A stretch of 64,000 nt of DNA from Winogradskyella tangerina (GTDB taxonomy: Bacteria; Bacteroidota; Bacteroidia; Flavobacteriales; Flavobacteriaceae), in assembly GCF_003260205.1 (NCBI RefSeq), contig NZ_QERF01000001.1:434001-498000 (forward strand), given 5' to 3'. This document shows positions 1 to 9,203 of this stretch, one piece after another. Numbering within the stretch: the stretch's first letter is position 1; each line of letters begins with the position of its first letter. The position numbers were made by a program, and so were the translations under genes. The notes beneath the pieces were generated by a model that saw nothing but the letters and a program-made list of their open reading frames with translations, did not search any database and had not been told where the DNA came from.

Positions 1-988
1 AGCAAACTTCGAAATTAGTACATCTTCAGGATCTGGATTCGGCACAACACCTATTGTTTTATCTGAAACAGGAGGTTCAGTGGCTAGTACTACTATTTAT
101 GCTAGATTAAGTCAAGGATTAGCTGTTGGTGACTACATGGACGATGTTACTGTAACTAGTTCTGGTGCTACAGATAGAATGGTAAATCTTAGTGGTTCTG
201 TGTTCAATCCTTTGACCAATGCTTTAGTAATTACGGGTGTTTTTGACGCTCTAGATGGTTCAAGCCCTAAGGGTATTGAGTTACAAGCTTTAGCTGACAT
301 CCCAGATTTAAGTATTTTTGGTGTTGGTAGTGCCAATAATGGTGGTGGTTCTGACGGAGAAGAATTTACCTTCCCTGCCGATGCTGTTAGTTCGGGTGAT
401 GTAATTTATGTTGTTGCTTCTGGTCAGACTGCTGATTTCAATACATTCTTCGGATTAAGCGCAACACCTTACGAATCTGGTGCAGCATCAATAAATGGAG
501 ATGATGCCGTTGAATTATTTGAAAACGGACAAGTAATCGATGTTTTCGGTGATATCAATACCGACGGAAGTGGTGAACCATGGGATTACGTAGATGGTTG
601 GGCGTATCGTGTTAATTCTACTGGACCTGACGGCAACACTTTTGTGTTAGCTAACTGGACCTTTAGTGGAACTACACAATTAGACGGTAGTACTAACGGT
701 GCATCAACAAGTCCTTACCCAATTGATAGCTACACTTTATCCATCCCAACGGTTGGCTTAAATGAATTGACCATGTACCCTAACCCAACAAGTACTGGGT
801 TTGTGACGATCTCATCGCCAAATAATGAGGCTATGAATGTTCAGGTATTTGATATTTTAGGTAAGCAGGTTAAACAAACAACTTTAACTAACAGTTCACT
901 TAATGTTTCAGATTTAAGAGCTGGTGTTTACATTGTTAAAATCTCTCAAAATAATGCTTCAACCACTAAAAAATTAGTGATCAGATAA
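1..988 (+). CDS. T9SS type A sorting domain protein, 5'-truncated by the window edge
   Basis: The reading frame is open from the first bases of the window, so the true start lies to the left; the GTG at 80 is only an internal codon. The visible part has a lamin-tail-like region (around 230-700: GIELQALADI, then EEFTFPADAV) of the kind found in secreted flavobacterial nucleases and adhesins. It ends in a type IX secretion C-terminal domain: MYPNPTS, FDILGKQV, LRAGVYIVKI and a basic tail KKLVIR. In this family the domain directs export across the outer membrane and is cleaved or anchored at the surface. The catalytic or binding part of the protein is outside the window, so its specific job is unknown. 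An intrinsic terminator follows directly. Confidence 0.9.
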   Translation, partial: ANFEISTSSGSGFGTTPIVLSETGGSVASTTIYARLSQGLAVGDYMDDVTVTSSGATDRMVNLSGSVFNPLTNALVITGVFDALDGSSPKGIELQALADIPDLSIFGVGSANNGGGSDGEEFTFPADAVSSGDVIYVVASGQTADFNTFFGLSATPYESGAASINGDDAVELFENGQVIDVFGDINTDGSGEPWDYVDGWAYRVNSTGPDGNTFVLANWTFSGTTQLDGSTNGASTSPYPIDSYTLSIPTVGLNELTMYPNPTSTGFVTISSPNNEAMNVQVFDILGKQVKQTTLTNSSLNVSDLRAGVYIVKISQNNASTTKKLVIR

Positions 989-1008
989 GTACTATTTTAA
1001 TCATATTT

Positions 1009-1042
1009 AAAGCGCAACTAAAATTTAGTTGCGCTTTTTTAT
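1009..1042 (+). terminator. Intrinsic terminator after the T9SS protein
   Basis: A 12-bp perfect stem (AAAGCGCAACTA with TAGTTGCGCTTT) and a 5-base loop are followed by a T run. Its 3' arm also contains the TTG that is suitably spaced to act as the -33 element of the next gene's promoter. Confidence 0.9.
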
Positions 1043-1056
1043 TTTCTATATTTTTG
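1029..1056 (+). promoter_or_regulatory. Bacteroidota-type promoter of the LuxE-like gene
   Basis: TTG (1029-1031), 17 bases, then TATTTTTG (1049-1056), a perfect match to the -7 consensus TAnnTTTG. Only four bases separate it from the ATG at 1061, so transcription should begin at or next to the start codon. Confidence 0.65.
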
Positions 1057-1060
1057 CGAA

Positions 1061-2041
1061 ATGATTTCTAAAGATGCTATTTTTAATATAAAATCGGATG
1101 CAGAATTTGAGGCACTAGCGCTAGATATCTTTAGATTACAGTTTGAAAACAATCCGGTTTACCGATCATTTTGCGACTTACTTTACAGGCACCCATCTGA
1201 TGTAAAACAGGTTCGAGACATTCCATTTTTACCGATTCAATTTTTTAAAAGTCATGACGTCGTTTGTGGACAGAACGCTATTGAAAAAACCTTCACCAGT
1301 TCTGGAACAACAGGCGCTGCTACAAGTAAGCACCTAGTTACTGATATTGCCCTTTATCAAGAAAGCTACATCAACGCATTCAAACATTTTTATGGCAACA
1401 TAGACGATTATGCCATATTAGCCTTGCTGCCTTCATATTTAGAACGCGATGGCTCTTCACTGATTTATATGGTGAATGATCTTATTAAGAGATCTCAACA
1501 TCCGGAAAGCGGCTTCTTTTTGAATAACCTCAAGGAACTTTCAAAAATAATTGAACAACTAGAAGCCAAAAATCAGAAGACACTTCTTATTGGTGTATCT
1601 TTTGCGTTATTAGATTTAGTAGAACAATTTCAATTTGAACTCAGTAATACCATTATTATGGAAACTGGCGGCATGAAAGGTCGACGAAAGGAAATGATTC
1701 GTCAAGAACTTCAAAGCATTTTAAAAGCTGGTTTCGGCGTTGACGATATTCACAGCGAGTATGGTATGACAGAATTATTGAGTCAGGCTTACTCTAAAGG
1801 TCGTGGTGTTTTTGAATGCCCACCATGGATGAAAGTCATTACACGAGATACGGAAGACCCATTCGCTCTACAGCCAGCAAATAAAACGGGTGGAATAAAT
1901 ATCATTGACTTGGCAAATATTAACTCTTGCGCGTTCATAGCCACACAGGATCTCGGAAAGGTACATGATAATGGACAATTTGAAGTGATCGGAAGATTTG
2001 ATAATTCAGATATACGTGGTTGTAATTTAATGGTGCTGTAA
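1061..2041 (+). CDS. LuxE/PaaK-like acyl-protein synthetase (acyltransferase)
   Basis: The 326-residue protein belongs to the adenylate-forming LuxE family. The phosphate-binding motif TSSGTTG is at residues 79-85, and an EYGMTEL block, the usual adenylation motif, lies in the C-terminal third. Family members activate a carboxylic acid with ATP and pass the acyl group to a cysteine or a carrier. LuxE proper supplies fatty acids for bioluminescence, but there are no luxCDAB genes here. Close relatives are common in non-luminous flavobacteria, where the substrate is unknown. It stands alone between an intrinsic terminator and a YHS-domain gene 41 bases downstream. There is no room for a 5' leader, because the promoter -7 box ends four bases before ATG. 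Confidence 0.8.
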   Translation: MISKDAIFNIKSDAEFEALALDIFRLQFENNPVYRSFCDLLYRHPSDVKQVRDIPFLPIQFFKSHDVVCGQNAIEKTFTSSGTTGAATSKHLVTDIALYQESYINAFKHFYGNIDDYAILALLPSYLERDGSSLIYMVNDLIKRSQHPESGFFLNNLKELSKIIEQLEAKNQKTLLIGVSFALLDLVEQFQFELSNTIIMETGGMKGRRKEMIRQELQSILKAGFGVDDIHSEYGMTELLSQAYSKGRGVFECPPWMKVITRDTEDPFALQPANKTGGINIIDLANINSCAFIATQDLGKVHDNGQFEVIGRFDNSDIRGCNLMVL

Positions 2042-2082
2042 GCTTTCAGTATTCCTTCGACCTATATTACAAATTCTTAGTT

Positions 2083-2526
2083 ATGAGGTATATTCTGATT
2101 ATTTGGATAGTCGCATCCACTTCTCTTTTTTCGCAAACCATAGATTACAACACTAAAGATGGTTATGTTGCCAAAGGATACGATGTTGTAGCTTATTTTC
2201 AAAATAAGGCTGTAGAAGGAGAAGAACAATATAGCACGCGTTATGATGGCGTAAAATTCAAGTTTAGTTCTGAAGAAAATTTAAACACATTTTTGGAAAA
2301 TCCCACTAAATATATTCCGCAATACGGAGGCTATTGTGCCTATGCCATTGCTGTTAATTCGAAGAAAGTGGATATTAACCCCAAGACCTTCGAAATTAGA
2401 AACGGTAAACTCTATTTATTTTACAATTCGTGGGGAAATAACACCTTAAAAAAGTGGCGCAAAAAAAATGTGAAAGGTTTACAAGAAAAAGCCGACCAAA
2501 ATTGGGAGGCTATAAAGTTTGGTTAA
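2083..2526 (+). CDS. Exported YHS domain-containing protein
   Basis: A 147-residue protein with an N-terminal signal peptide (about residues 1-17, ending LFSQ). The YHS domain follows: KGYDVVAYF, then a body ending at YIPQYGGYCAYA, with the conserved cysteine near residue 86. YHS domains occur in metal-handling proteins and oxygenases, and secreted single-domain versions are frequent in marine Bacteroidota. No catalytic role can be assigned. It could share a transcript with the LuxE-like gene 41 bases upstream, and a strong terminator follows it. Confidence 0.8.
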   Translation: MRYILIIWIVASTSLFSQTIDYNTKDGYVAKGYDVVAYFQNKAVEGEEQYSTRYDGVKFKFSSEENLNTFLENPTKYIPQYGGYCAYAIAVNSKKVDINPKTFEIRNGKLYLFYNSWGNNTLKKWRKKNVKGLQEKADQNWEAIKFG

Positions 2527-2576
2527 TTCTATGAGAAAGAAGAATTAATTTTAGCCTTATGATTGATTGGTTAGAT

Positions 2577-2609
2577 GTGCCCAAAAGAAATTTTGGGCAC
2601 TGTTTTTTT
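2577..2609 (+). terminator. Intrinsic terminator after the YHS gene
   Basis: The stem GTGCCCAAAA/TTTTGGGCAC with loop GAAA is followed by a T run that touches the stop codon of the convergent tyrS. Confidence 0.9.
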
Positions 2610-3906
2610 AAAGTACTTTAATGATATATGTATTCTTTCGTCCCTTGTTGAGAATAATATATTGGTCGTTTATAAGGTCTTCAGAAGTTATATTGTAATC
2701 TTCTTTTACTTTTTCTTTATTAACCGAAACAGAGTTTTCCTTAAGCGCTCTTCGGGCTTCACCGTTTGAATTTAAAAACCCTGTTTTTGCAGCTAATGCA
2801 CCAATCATATCTAATCCTTCATCAAATTCTGATCTAGAAATATGAAATTGCGGAACACCTTCAAAAACATCTAAGAATGTAGATTCGTCTAAAGTCTGAA
2901 TGTCTTCCTTAAATGATTTACTGAACAGTATGTTTGAAGCTTTCTCAGCGTTTTCAAAATCGGCTCTCGAATGTACCATGGTAGTGATCTCTTCTGCTAA
3001 TCGCTTTTGAAGTACCCTTAAATGCGGTGCTTCGGCGTGCTGTGCAACGATAGCATTGATCTCATCTTCCTTCAAAAAAGTAAAGATCTTTATATATTTC
3101 TCAGCATCTTCATCACTAGAATTCAGCCAATATTGATAGAATTTATACGGTGATGTTCTTTTAGCATCAAGCCAAACGTTACCGCCTTCAGACTTACCAA
3201 ATTTAGAGCCATCACTTTTAGTAATTAATGGACAAGTAATTGCAAACCCTTTTCCATTTCCTATACGTCGTATTAATTCTGTTCCTGTTGTAATATTTCC
3301 CCATTGATCACTTCCGCCCATCTGTATTGTACAATCATTAGCGTTATACAAATGCAGAAAGTCGTAGCCTTGAACTAACTGATAAGTAAACTCCGTAAAA
3401 CTCATCCCTTCGTTAATAGTTTCGCCAGCAATTCTATTTTTTACAGAATCTTTAGCCATCATGTAATTCACAGTAATGTGCTTACCGACATCTCTAATAA
3501 ACTCTAAAAAAGAGAATTCCTTCATCCAATCATAGTTATTTACTAAAACCGCGGCATTGGCGTCATTACTTTCGAAATCTAAAAAATGGGATAACTGATT
3601 TTTAATCGCTTCTTGATTATGTCTTAAGGTAGCTTCATCCAGTAAATTACGTTCGCTAGATCGCCCTGAAGGATCACCGATCATTCCTGTTGCTCCACCT
3701 ACTAAGGCTACTGGTTTATGTCCACAACGTTGATAATGTGCCAACAGCATAATAGGTACTAAATTACCAATATGTAAGGAGTCTGCGGTAGGATCAAAAC
3801 CTACATAAGCACTACGCATAGCTTCAGACAAATGCTCCTCAACTCCTGGCATACTTTGATGTAACATGCCTCGCCATTGTAACTCTTCAACAAAATTCTT
3901 TTTCAT
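2608..3906 (-). CDS. tyrS: Tyrosine--tRNA ligase
   Basis: This class I synthetase attaches tyrosine to its tRNA in the cytoplasm. The protein is 432 residues from the ATG at 3906, which matches the family start MKKNFVEEL. An in-frame ATG ten codons upstream lies too close to the promoter -7 box and gives a non-conserved extension. The HIGH-class motif HIGN is at 45-48, the tyrosine-pocket stretch [10 protein letters not shown] at about 195-204, and the KMSKS-class motif KFGKS at 235-239. An S4-type RNA-binding domain forms the C-terminus (around 360-432). It is monocistronic: the convergent YHS gene lies on one side and a divergent dehydrogenase on the other. Confidence 0.97.
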   Translation of the reverse strand: MKKNFVEELQWRGMLHQSMPGVEEHLSEAMRSAYVGFDPTADSLHIGNLVPIMLLAHYQRCGHKPVALVGGATGMIGDPSGRSSERNLLDEATLRHNQEAIKNQLSHFLDFESNDANAAVLVNNYDWMKEFSFLEFIRDVGKHITVNYMMAKDSVKNRIAGETINEGMSFTEFTYQLVQGYDFLHLYNANDCTIQMGGSDQWGNITTGTELIRRIGNGKGFAITCPLITKSDGSKFGKSEGGNVWLDAKRTSPYKFYQYWLNSSDEDAEKYIKIFTFLKEDEINAIVAQHAEAPHLRVLQKRLAEEITTMVHSRADFENAEKASNILFSKSFKEDIQTLDESTFLDVFEGVPQFHISRSEFDEGLDMIGALAAKTGFLNSNGEARRALKENSVSVNKEKVKEDYNITSEDLINDQYIILNKGRKNTYIIKVL

Positions 3907-3933
3907 TGTAAACGATGTGAAATTAGATGCCAA

Positions 3934-3941
3934 CAAAGATA
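3934..3941 (-). promoter_or_regulatory. -7 promoter box of tyrS
   Basis: On the minus strand this reads TATCTTTG, a perfect TAnnTTTG. The expected transcription start near 3930 gives a leader of about 25 bases before the ATG at 3906 and supports that start over the upstream one. Confidence 0.6.
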
Positions 3942-4020
3942 TGTTTCCGCATTAAAAGACAAAAGACAATTTTAACGTAATTTTACTCGGGCTTAATTCA
4001 ATTATTTTAACCTTTACATA

Positions 4021-5046
4021 ATGATATTAGTAACAGGAGGCACAGGATTAGTAGGTTCTCATTTGTTGTTTCAGCTGGTTAGTGCCGGTGAGAAGGTACG
4101 TGCAACATACCGACGTGAAAAAACCTTAAAGCGTATTGCGCATGTGTTTTCATATTTTTCAGATAATGCCGAATCGCTGTTCAATTCTATAGATTGGGTT
4201 GAAGCAGATATCAATGATATTCCGAAACTTCAAAGTGCTTTTAAAGATATTACGCATGTTTATCATTGTGCAGCTTTTGTTTCGTTTGAACCCGATAAAT
4301 ACTATCTCCTTAGAAAAATAAATATTGAAGGAACAGCCAACATTGTTAATCTGTGTATTCATCATTCTATTAAGAAATTATGTTATGTCAGTTCTATTGC
4401 TGCCATAGGACATACTGAAAATCCAGAAGAACTCATAACAGAAAATACAAGTTGGAACCCAGAGGCCGATAATAGTGTATATGCCATTACTAAATATGGT
4501 GCAGAACTTGAAGTATGGCGTGGCACACAAGAAGGTGTTGATGCTGTTGTTGTTAATCCGGGTGTGATTCTTGGAGCTGGTTACTGGAGAGGCGGCAGCA
4601 GTGGAAATCTATTCCATCAGATCTACAAGGGCATGCGTTATTATGTCACGGGCGTGGTGGGTTATGTGGATGTATTTGATGTCGTAAATGCAATGGTTCA
4701 ACTTATGAATAGTGACATAAAGAACCAACGTTTTATTCTCACTTCAGAAAATCTCGTTTTTAAAGATTTTCAAAATAAAGTAGCTAAGGCATTGCATGTT
4801 ACACCAGCGAAGAAGGAAGCTAAGCCCTGGTTACTCAGTATTGGCTGGCGTCTAGATTGGTTAAAGCACAAATTATTTAAAACCAGACGAACACTGTCTA
4901 AACAATCCGCAAAGTCTTTTGTGAGCATTACAAAATATGATAATTCTAAATTAAAAAATGCTTTAGACTTTGAGTTTAAATCAATTGATCAATCTATTAA
5001 AGAGGTCTGCGAATTATACTTGAAAGACCTTCAAGCTAAAGACTAG
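4021..5046 (+). CDS. NAD-dependent epimerase/dehydratase (extended SDR)
   Basis: A 341-residue extended short-chain dehydrogenase. The Rossmann glycine motif GGTGLVGS is at 6-13 and the catalytic Y-x3-K is YAITK at 154-158, with CYVSSIAAIG before it as the usual serine-containing strand. The family includes sugar-nucleotide epimerases, 3-beta-hydroxysteroid dehydrogenases and flavonoid-type reductases; the sequence alone does not fix the substrate. There is no signal peptide, so it is cytoplasmic. It is the only plus-strand gene here and meets the DUF4296 gene tail to tail with the stop codons interlocked over CTAG (5043-5046). Confidence 0.85.
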   Translation: MILVTGGTGLVGSHLLFQLVSAGEKVRATYRREKTLKRIAHVFSYFSDNAESLFNSIDWVEADINDIPKLQSAFKDITHVYHCAAFVSFEPDKYYLLRKINIEGTANIVNLCIHHSIKKLCYVSSIAAIGHTENPEELITENTSWNPEADNSVYAITKYGAELEVWRGTQEGVDAVVVNPGVILGAGYWRGGSSGNLFHQIYKGMRYYVTGVVGYVDVFDVVNAMVQLMNSDIKNQRFILTSENLVFKDFQNKVAKALHVTPAKKEAKPWLLSIGWRLDWLKHKLFKTRRTLSKQSAKSFVSITKYDNSKLKNALDFEFKSIDQSIKEVCELYLKDLQAKD

Positions 5047-5498
5047 TCTATTTCTGGTAAGTCCTTCGGAATTTTCATTGTATCGCGTCTTCTTTCCATA
5101 TTGGCTCTATTTATAGAGTCTCTTCGACGCTTGGCAGCTTGTCCTTCTTTTTTCTGTAATTCTTCAAACTCTACTTTCTCCTTTTGCAACCTTGCTTTAA
5201 TACTCTCGATCATTTTTTTATATTCTTCAGAATCGAAAGTATAATAATCGTTGCTCTCAGCAAATTGCAAGCTATCGATATCATGTCTGCTTAGAATATA
5301 AGTCTCAGGAATCACGTTATTTCTTTCAAGTATTTTTTTATTGATCCCCTTTGCAGAATTGAGTACATACATATCATAGATGATCTCCTCCATTTTGTCT
5401 CGTGGAATGAGATTATCAGGTTTTTGCGGTTTGCTTTCATTCTGGCAGGCCAGAAGCGCAAAAAGTAATCCTAAAAATATGTAATAACGACTTTTCAT
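5043..5498 (-). CDS. DUF4296 lipoprotein
   Basis: A 151-residue protein with a lipoprotein signal peptide (LLFALLAC, cysteine near residue 18). The conserved DUF4296 core (IPRDKMEEIIYDMYVLNSAKG) follows, then a charged, probably helical tail rich in K, E and R. The family is almost restricted to Bacteroidota and has no established function. Its start codon abuts the stop of the dihydroorotase gene (shared base 5498), so it is the last gene of a three-gene minus-strand operon. Confidence 0.8.
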   Translation of the reverse strand: MKSRYYIFLGLLFALLACQNESKPQKPDNLIPRDKMEEIIYDMYVLNSAKGINKKILERNNVIPETYILSRHDIDSLQFAESNDYYTFDSEEYKKMIESIKARLQKEKVEFEELQKKEGQAAKRRRDSINRANMERRRDTMKIPKDLPEID

Positions 5499-6841
5499 TA
5501 TCTATTAAAAGTTAGTCTTCGTCCTGCTTTAACGTCTAGTACCTTGAAATTGTTATATACCAACTGCCCATTAAGTAAGGTGTGAGTGATTCGGCTTTTG
5601 AATGTATTGCCTTCAAACGGCGACCATCCGCATTTGTATAAAATATTGTCTTTATTCACCGTCCAAGGACTATTTAGATCTACAATAACTAAATCTGCAT
5701 AATAGCCTTCCTTTACATAACCTCGCTTCTCCACATCGAAAAGTTTAGCCGGATTATGACATGCTTTTTCTACAATTTTTTCAATTGAAATCTTCCCTTG
5801 GTGATGCATTTCCAGTAAAGCTACCAACGCATGCTGCACCAAAGGACCACCAGAAGGTGCGCTAGTATATGGATTACTCTTTTCTTCTAGAGTATGCGGT
5901 GCGTGGTCCGTAGCAATAACATCAATGCGGTCATCTAGTAATGCCTTCAAAAGTTCATCTCTATCTTTGGCCGTCTTCACCGCAGGATTCCATTTGATGT
6001 GGCTGCCTTTTTTCTTGTAGTCTTCATCTGAAAACCATAAATGATGAATACATACTTCGGAAGTGATTTTCTTCTCTTCGAGTGGAATCTTATTAGTGAA
6101 CAAATGCGTTTCTTTTCCTGTTGAAAGATGAAAAACATGTAAACGTGCTCCGGTCTTTTTTGCTAATTCAATGGCTCTTGAAGATGATAAGTAGCAAGCT
6201 TCTTCGCTGCGAATAATGGGGTGTAACTCCATAGGAATATCATCGCCATATTCCGCTTTATACTTAGCCATGTTTTCTCTAATAGTGCCTTCGTCCTCGC
6301 AATGCACAGAGATGACCATGTTTGTACTTGAAAAGATTTTTTCGAGTACTGCCGGATCATCAACTAGCATATTTCCTGTTGAAGATCCTAAGAATAATTT
6401 GAGTCCGGCTACGGTCTTTGAATCCACTTTAAGAATCTCATCTAAGTTATCATTTGTTCCACCAAACATGAACGAATAATTGGCATGAGATGATTTTGCA
6501 GCGATTTCAAATTTTTCTTCTAACTTTTCTACTGTTGTGGTTTGGGGGTTGGTATTTGGCATTTCAATAAATGAGGTAATACCACCAGCCAAAGCCGCTT
6601 TAGATTCGGTTTCAATATTGGCTTTATGTGTAAGTCCAGGTTCTCTAAAGTGCACCTGATCATCGATCATGCCCGGTAAAACGTAATTGCCTTCAGCATC
6701 GATAACCGTCATGTCTGCAGATTTAACACTGATAGAGGAATCTATTTCTATTATGATATCATCACCAATTAATATATCGCCTTCAACAATTTTTCCTTCG
6801 TTAACGATCTTGGCGTTTTTAATGAGGGTATGTCCTTTCAT
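5498..6841 (-). CDS. pyrC: Dihydroorotase
   Basis: A cytoplasmic amidohydrolase of 447 residues that closes carbamoyl-aspartate to dihydroorotate in pyrimidine synthesis. The metal-binding motif DQVHFREPG is at 61-69 (usually DxHxH or DxHxR in this subtype). The GLKLFLGSS strand is near 146, where the carbamylated lysine is expected. HCEDEGT (about 180) and ATDHAPHT (about 309-316) supply the remaining ligands and catalytic aspartate. The sequence is of the allantoinase-like type I class. It lies four bases downstream of the polyprenol-phosphate-mannose synthase gene and is probably cotranscribed with it. Confidence 0.92.
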   Translation of the reverse strand: MKGHTLIKNAKIVNEGKIVEGDILIGDDIIIEIDSSISVKSADMTVIDAEGNYVLPGMIDDQVHFREPGLTHKANIETESKAALAGGITSFIEMPNTNPQTTTVEKLEEKFEIAAKSSHANYSFMFGGTNDNLDEILKVDSKTVAGLKLFLGSSTGNMLVDDPAVLEKIFSSTNMVISVHCEDEGTIRENMAKYKAEYGDDIPMELHPIIRSEEACYLSSSRAIELAKKTGARLHVFHLSTGKETHLFTNKIPLEEKKITSEVCIHHLWFSDEDYKKKGSHIKWNPAVKTAKDRDELLKALLDDRIDVIATDHAPHTLEEKSNPYTSAPSGGPLVQHALVALLEMHHQGKISIEKIVEKACHNPAKLFDVEKRGYVKEGYYADLVIVDLNSPWTVNKDNILYKCGWSPFEGNTFKSRITHTLLNGQLVYNNFKVLDVKAGRRLTFNR

Positions 6842-6845
6842 AACT

Positions 6846-7571
6846 TTAAGACTTGGTAAACAAGCTTTTTAATTTTAAACTTATAACTCCAAAAATAGCT
6901 TCAGAAATAATACTGCCGCTCATTTTTGATTTTCCTTTTATTCGGTCCTTAAAAATAACTGGAATTTCTACAATTTGAAATCCTTTTTTATAGGCTTTAA
7001 ATTTCATTTCAATTTGAAAAGCATAGCCAATAAACTTCACTTTATTTAAGTCGATGGCTTCTAAAACAGTTCTTTTGTAACAGATAAAACCAGCTGTTGA
7101 ATCTTTCACTTTCATGCCGGTAATAAAACGCACATATCGCGATGCACCATAGGATAGCAAAATCCTAAATAATGGCCAATTCACCACAGTAATCCCCTTA
7201 ACATAGCGCGAGCCTACAGCTAAGTCAGCGCCCCCTTCAGAACAGGCATCATGTAATACGACCAAATCATCCGGATTATGTGAAAAATCGGCATCCATTT
7301 CAAAAATATACTGGTACGACCGCTCTAAAGCCCACTTAAAACCAGCAATATATGCCATTCCTAAGCCGTCTTTCTTACTGCGTTCTAGAAGAAATAATTG
7401 CTCTGAAAATTCACTTTGTAAGGCTTTTACAGTTTCGGCTGTTCCGTCTGGTGAATTATCATCTACAACCAAAACATGAAAAGGCTTGCCCTGAGAAAAA
7501 ACGGCTCTAACGATTGCCTCGATATTTTCAATCTCATTGAATGTAGGAATGATAACCAGTGCGTCAGACAT
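6846..7571 (-). CDS. Polyprenol monophosphomannose synthase (GT2)
   Basis: A 241-residue family 2 glycosyltransferase of the Dpm1 type. The nucleotide-binding PTFNEIENI is at 9-17, [10 protein letters not shown] at 36-45, and the metal-binding [12 protein letters not shown] near 92-103. Dpm1 enzymes load mannose (or glucose) from a nucleotide sugar onto a polyprenyl phosphate on the cytoplasmic side of the membrane for later glycosylation. This copy lacks the C-terminal membrane helices of the fused forms. It is the first gene of the operon with dihydroorotase and DUF4296. Confidence 0.88.
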   Translation of the reverse strand: MSDALVIIPTFNEIENIEAIVRAVFSQGKPFHVLVVDDNSPDGTAETVKALQSEFSEQLFLLERSKKDGLGMAYIAGFKWALERSYQYIFEMDADFSHNPDDLVVLHDACSEGGADLAVGSRYVKGITVVNWPLFRILLSYGASRYVRFITGMKVKDSTAGFICYKRTVLEAIDLNKVKFIGYAFQIEMKFKAYKKGFQIVEIPVIFKDRIKGKSKMSGSIISEAIFGVISLKLKSLFTKS

Positions 7572-7710
7572 TTAAATACTTTTAGTGCAAACGTTTCAGT
7601 TGCCAATTGAATTTCCAGCAAATGTAAAGTTTTTAATGCATTAAAAACTGTTATAAGATTATTAAGATTTTAATTATGTTCCGCTTTAATTTCTTTATAC
7701 TTTAGCATAT

Positions 7711-8361
7711 ATGCGGAATTTTATAACTCACGAGTGGTTTACAATATTTACAATCCTTGGATTGGTTGCCATAACTGTGGCTAAATATTTAAACAGCTTA
7801 AGGTTTAATGACTTTTTGTGGGTTATTGGCAATTCTAAATATTTAAAGATATACAGCAAAGACCAAAAATTTATCGATCCATTTGATGGTTTTCTGTTTT
7901 TAAATCTCGCTTTTTCAGCGAGTATTTTTATCCATTTTAGTTATTCTACTTTCGTTGCACCTTTAGAATTTAATTTAATCTTTTTTCTAAAATTATTTTT
8001 TGCTGTTGCTGTAGTGGTACTCATTAAAACCTTATTAGAGCGCCTTATTGGTAGCCTTTTTAATATAGATGCCATCGTTGATGGTTATTTATTTCAGAAA
8101 ATTACCTTTTTAAACTATTCTGGTTTTGTATTCTTAGTTGCTAATCTTTTTCTTTTATATACTTCTGATTATGCGAAAATTATCATTATAGCATCATTTT
8201 CGCTGATATTATTAATAAATCTCATTGGCTTTGCTACTTCTTTCAAAAACTATCAAAAAACAATAAATCCAAATTTATTCTATTTTTTGTTGTATCTTTG
8301 CGCTCTCGAAATCGCACCTTATGTGCTTTTATATAAGGTGATTATGGAGTATAACGCTTAA
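7711..8361 (+). CDS. DUF4271 multi-pass membrane protein
   Basis: A 216-residue protein with about six hydrophobic segments (roughly residues 9-27, 62-80, 85-108, 128-150, 155-175, 190-210). The DUF4271 signature is recognisable in LRFNDFLWVIGNSKYLK near residues 30-46. The family is confined to Bacteroidota and commonly sits directly before hemD, as here with a 17-base gap, so the two are probably cotranscribed. No function is established. Confidence 0.82.
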   Translation: MRNFITHEWFTIFTILGLVAITVAKYLNSLRFNDFLWVIGNSKYLKIYSKDQKFIDPFDGFLFLNLAFSASIFIHFSYSTFVAPLEFNLIFFLKLFFAVAVVVLIKTLLERLIGSLFNIDAIVDGYLFQKITFLNYSGFVFLVANLFLLYTSDYAKIIIIASFSLILLINLIGFATSFKNYQKTINPNLFYFLLYLCALEIAPYVLLYKVIMEYNA

Positions 8362-8378
8362 AACAAAGAGGTTTACTT

Positions 8379-9128
8379 ATGAAAGTGAAAACGATTTTAG
8401 TATCACAGCCAGAGCCTAAAATAGAGAACTCTCCATACTTTGACTTACAGGAAAAGCAAAAAGTCAAAGTTGACTTCAGACCTTTCATTCATGTAGAGGG
8501 AGTATCAGCGAAAGAGATCAGACAACAAAAAATAGATCTTAGTAAGTTCACTGCTATCATATTAACAAGTAGAAATTCTGTGGATCATTTCTTTAGAGTT
8601 GCAGACGAAATGCGCTTTAAAGTGCCAGACACCATGAAGTATTTCTGTCAATCTGAAGCTGTAGCGTATTATTTACAGAAGTATGTGGTTTACAGAAAGC
8701 GTAAAATATATGTAGGTAAACGTACATTTGCCGATCTTACCCCACTGATCAAAAAATACAAGGACGAAACATTCTTGTTACCAACTACTGATAAGGTGAA
8801 GCCAATTATCCCAGAAACGTTAGATAACTTAGGTGTTAACTGGAAACAAGCTACATTTTACAAAACTGTCATTAGTGACCTTTCTGATTTAGCTGATGTT
8901 TATTATGACATTTTAGTGTTCTTTAGCCCTTCTGGAATAGAATCATTATTCCACAATTTCCCAGATTTCAAGCAGAACGATACACGTATTGCAGTCTTCG
9001 GAAATACAACTGTTAAAGCTGTAAAGGAAAAAGGATTGCGCGTAGATATTGCTGCACCAACTCCTGAGACACCATCTATGACCATGGCTTTACAGAAGTA
9101 TATCGATTCTGTAAACAAAGGCAAGTAA
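8379..9128 (+). CDS. hemD: Uroporphyrinogen-III synthase
   Basis: A 249-residue cytoplasmic protein of the HemD fold that inverts ring D and closes hydroxymethylbilane in heme synthesis. Diagnostic stretches are TAIILTSRNSVDHFF (about 63-77), LPTTDKVKP near 135, and DILVFFSPSGIESL (about 181-194). HemD is poorly conserved, so the assignment rests on these blocks and the length. Other heme genes are not in the window. A bidirectional hairpin separates it from the convergent pckA. Confidence 0.85.
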   Translation: MKVKTILVSQPEPKIENSPYFDLQEKQKVKVDFRPFIHVEGVSAKEIRQQKIDLSKFTAIILTSRNSVDHFFRVADEMRFKVPDTMKYFCQSEAVAYYLQKYVVYRKRKIYVGKRTFADLTPLIKKYKDETFLLPTTDKVKPIIPETLDNLGVNWKQATFYKTVISDLSDLADVYYDILVFFSPSGIESLFHNFPDFKQNDTRIAVFGNTTVKAVKEKGLRVDIAAPTPETPSMTMALQKYIDSVNKGK

Positions 9129-9149
9129 AAAAATTACATTTTGAAATAA

Positions 9150-9182
9150 AAAAAGCGATTCAAATTCTGAATCGCTTTTTTA
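9150..9182. terminator. Bidirectional intrinsic terminator, hemD / pckA
   Basis: The stem AAAAAGCGATTCA/TGAATCGCTTTTT has T runs readable on both strands. It lies between the convergent hemD and pckA and can serve both. Confidence 0.9.
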
Positions 9183-9203
9183 TTACTTATAACGTTTTGA
9201 ATA

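Noticed and set aside
2559..2621. Short frame MIDWLDVPKR between the YHS gene and tyrS
   Set aside because: It runs through the intrinsic terminator stem and has no support from conservation or a leader.
3907..3936. Upstream start for tyrS
   Set aside because: It would place the start codon inside the -7 promoter box and add a tail not found in the family.
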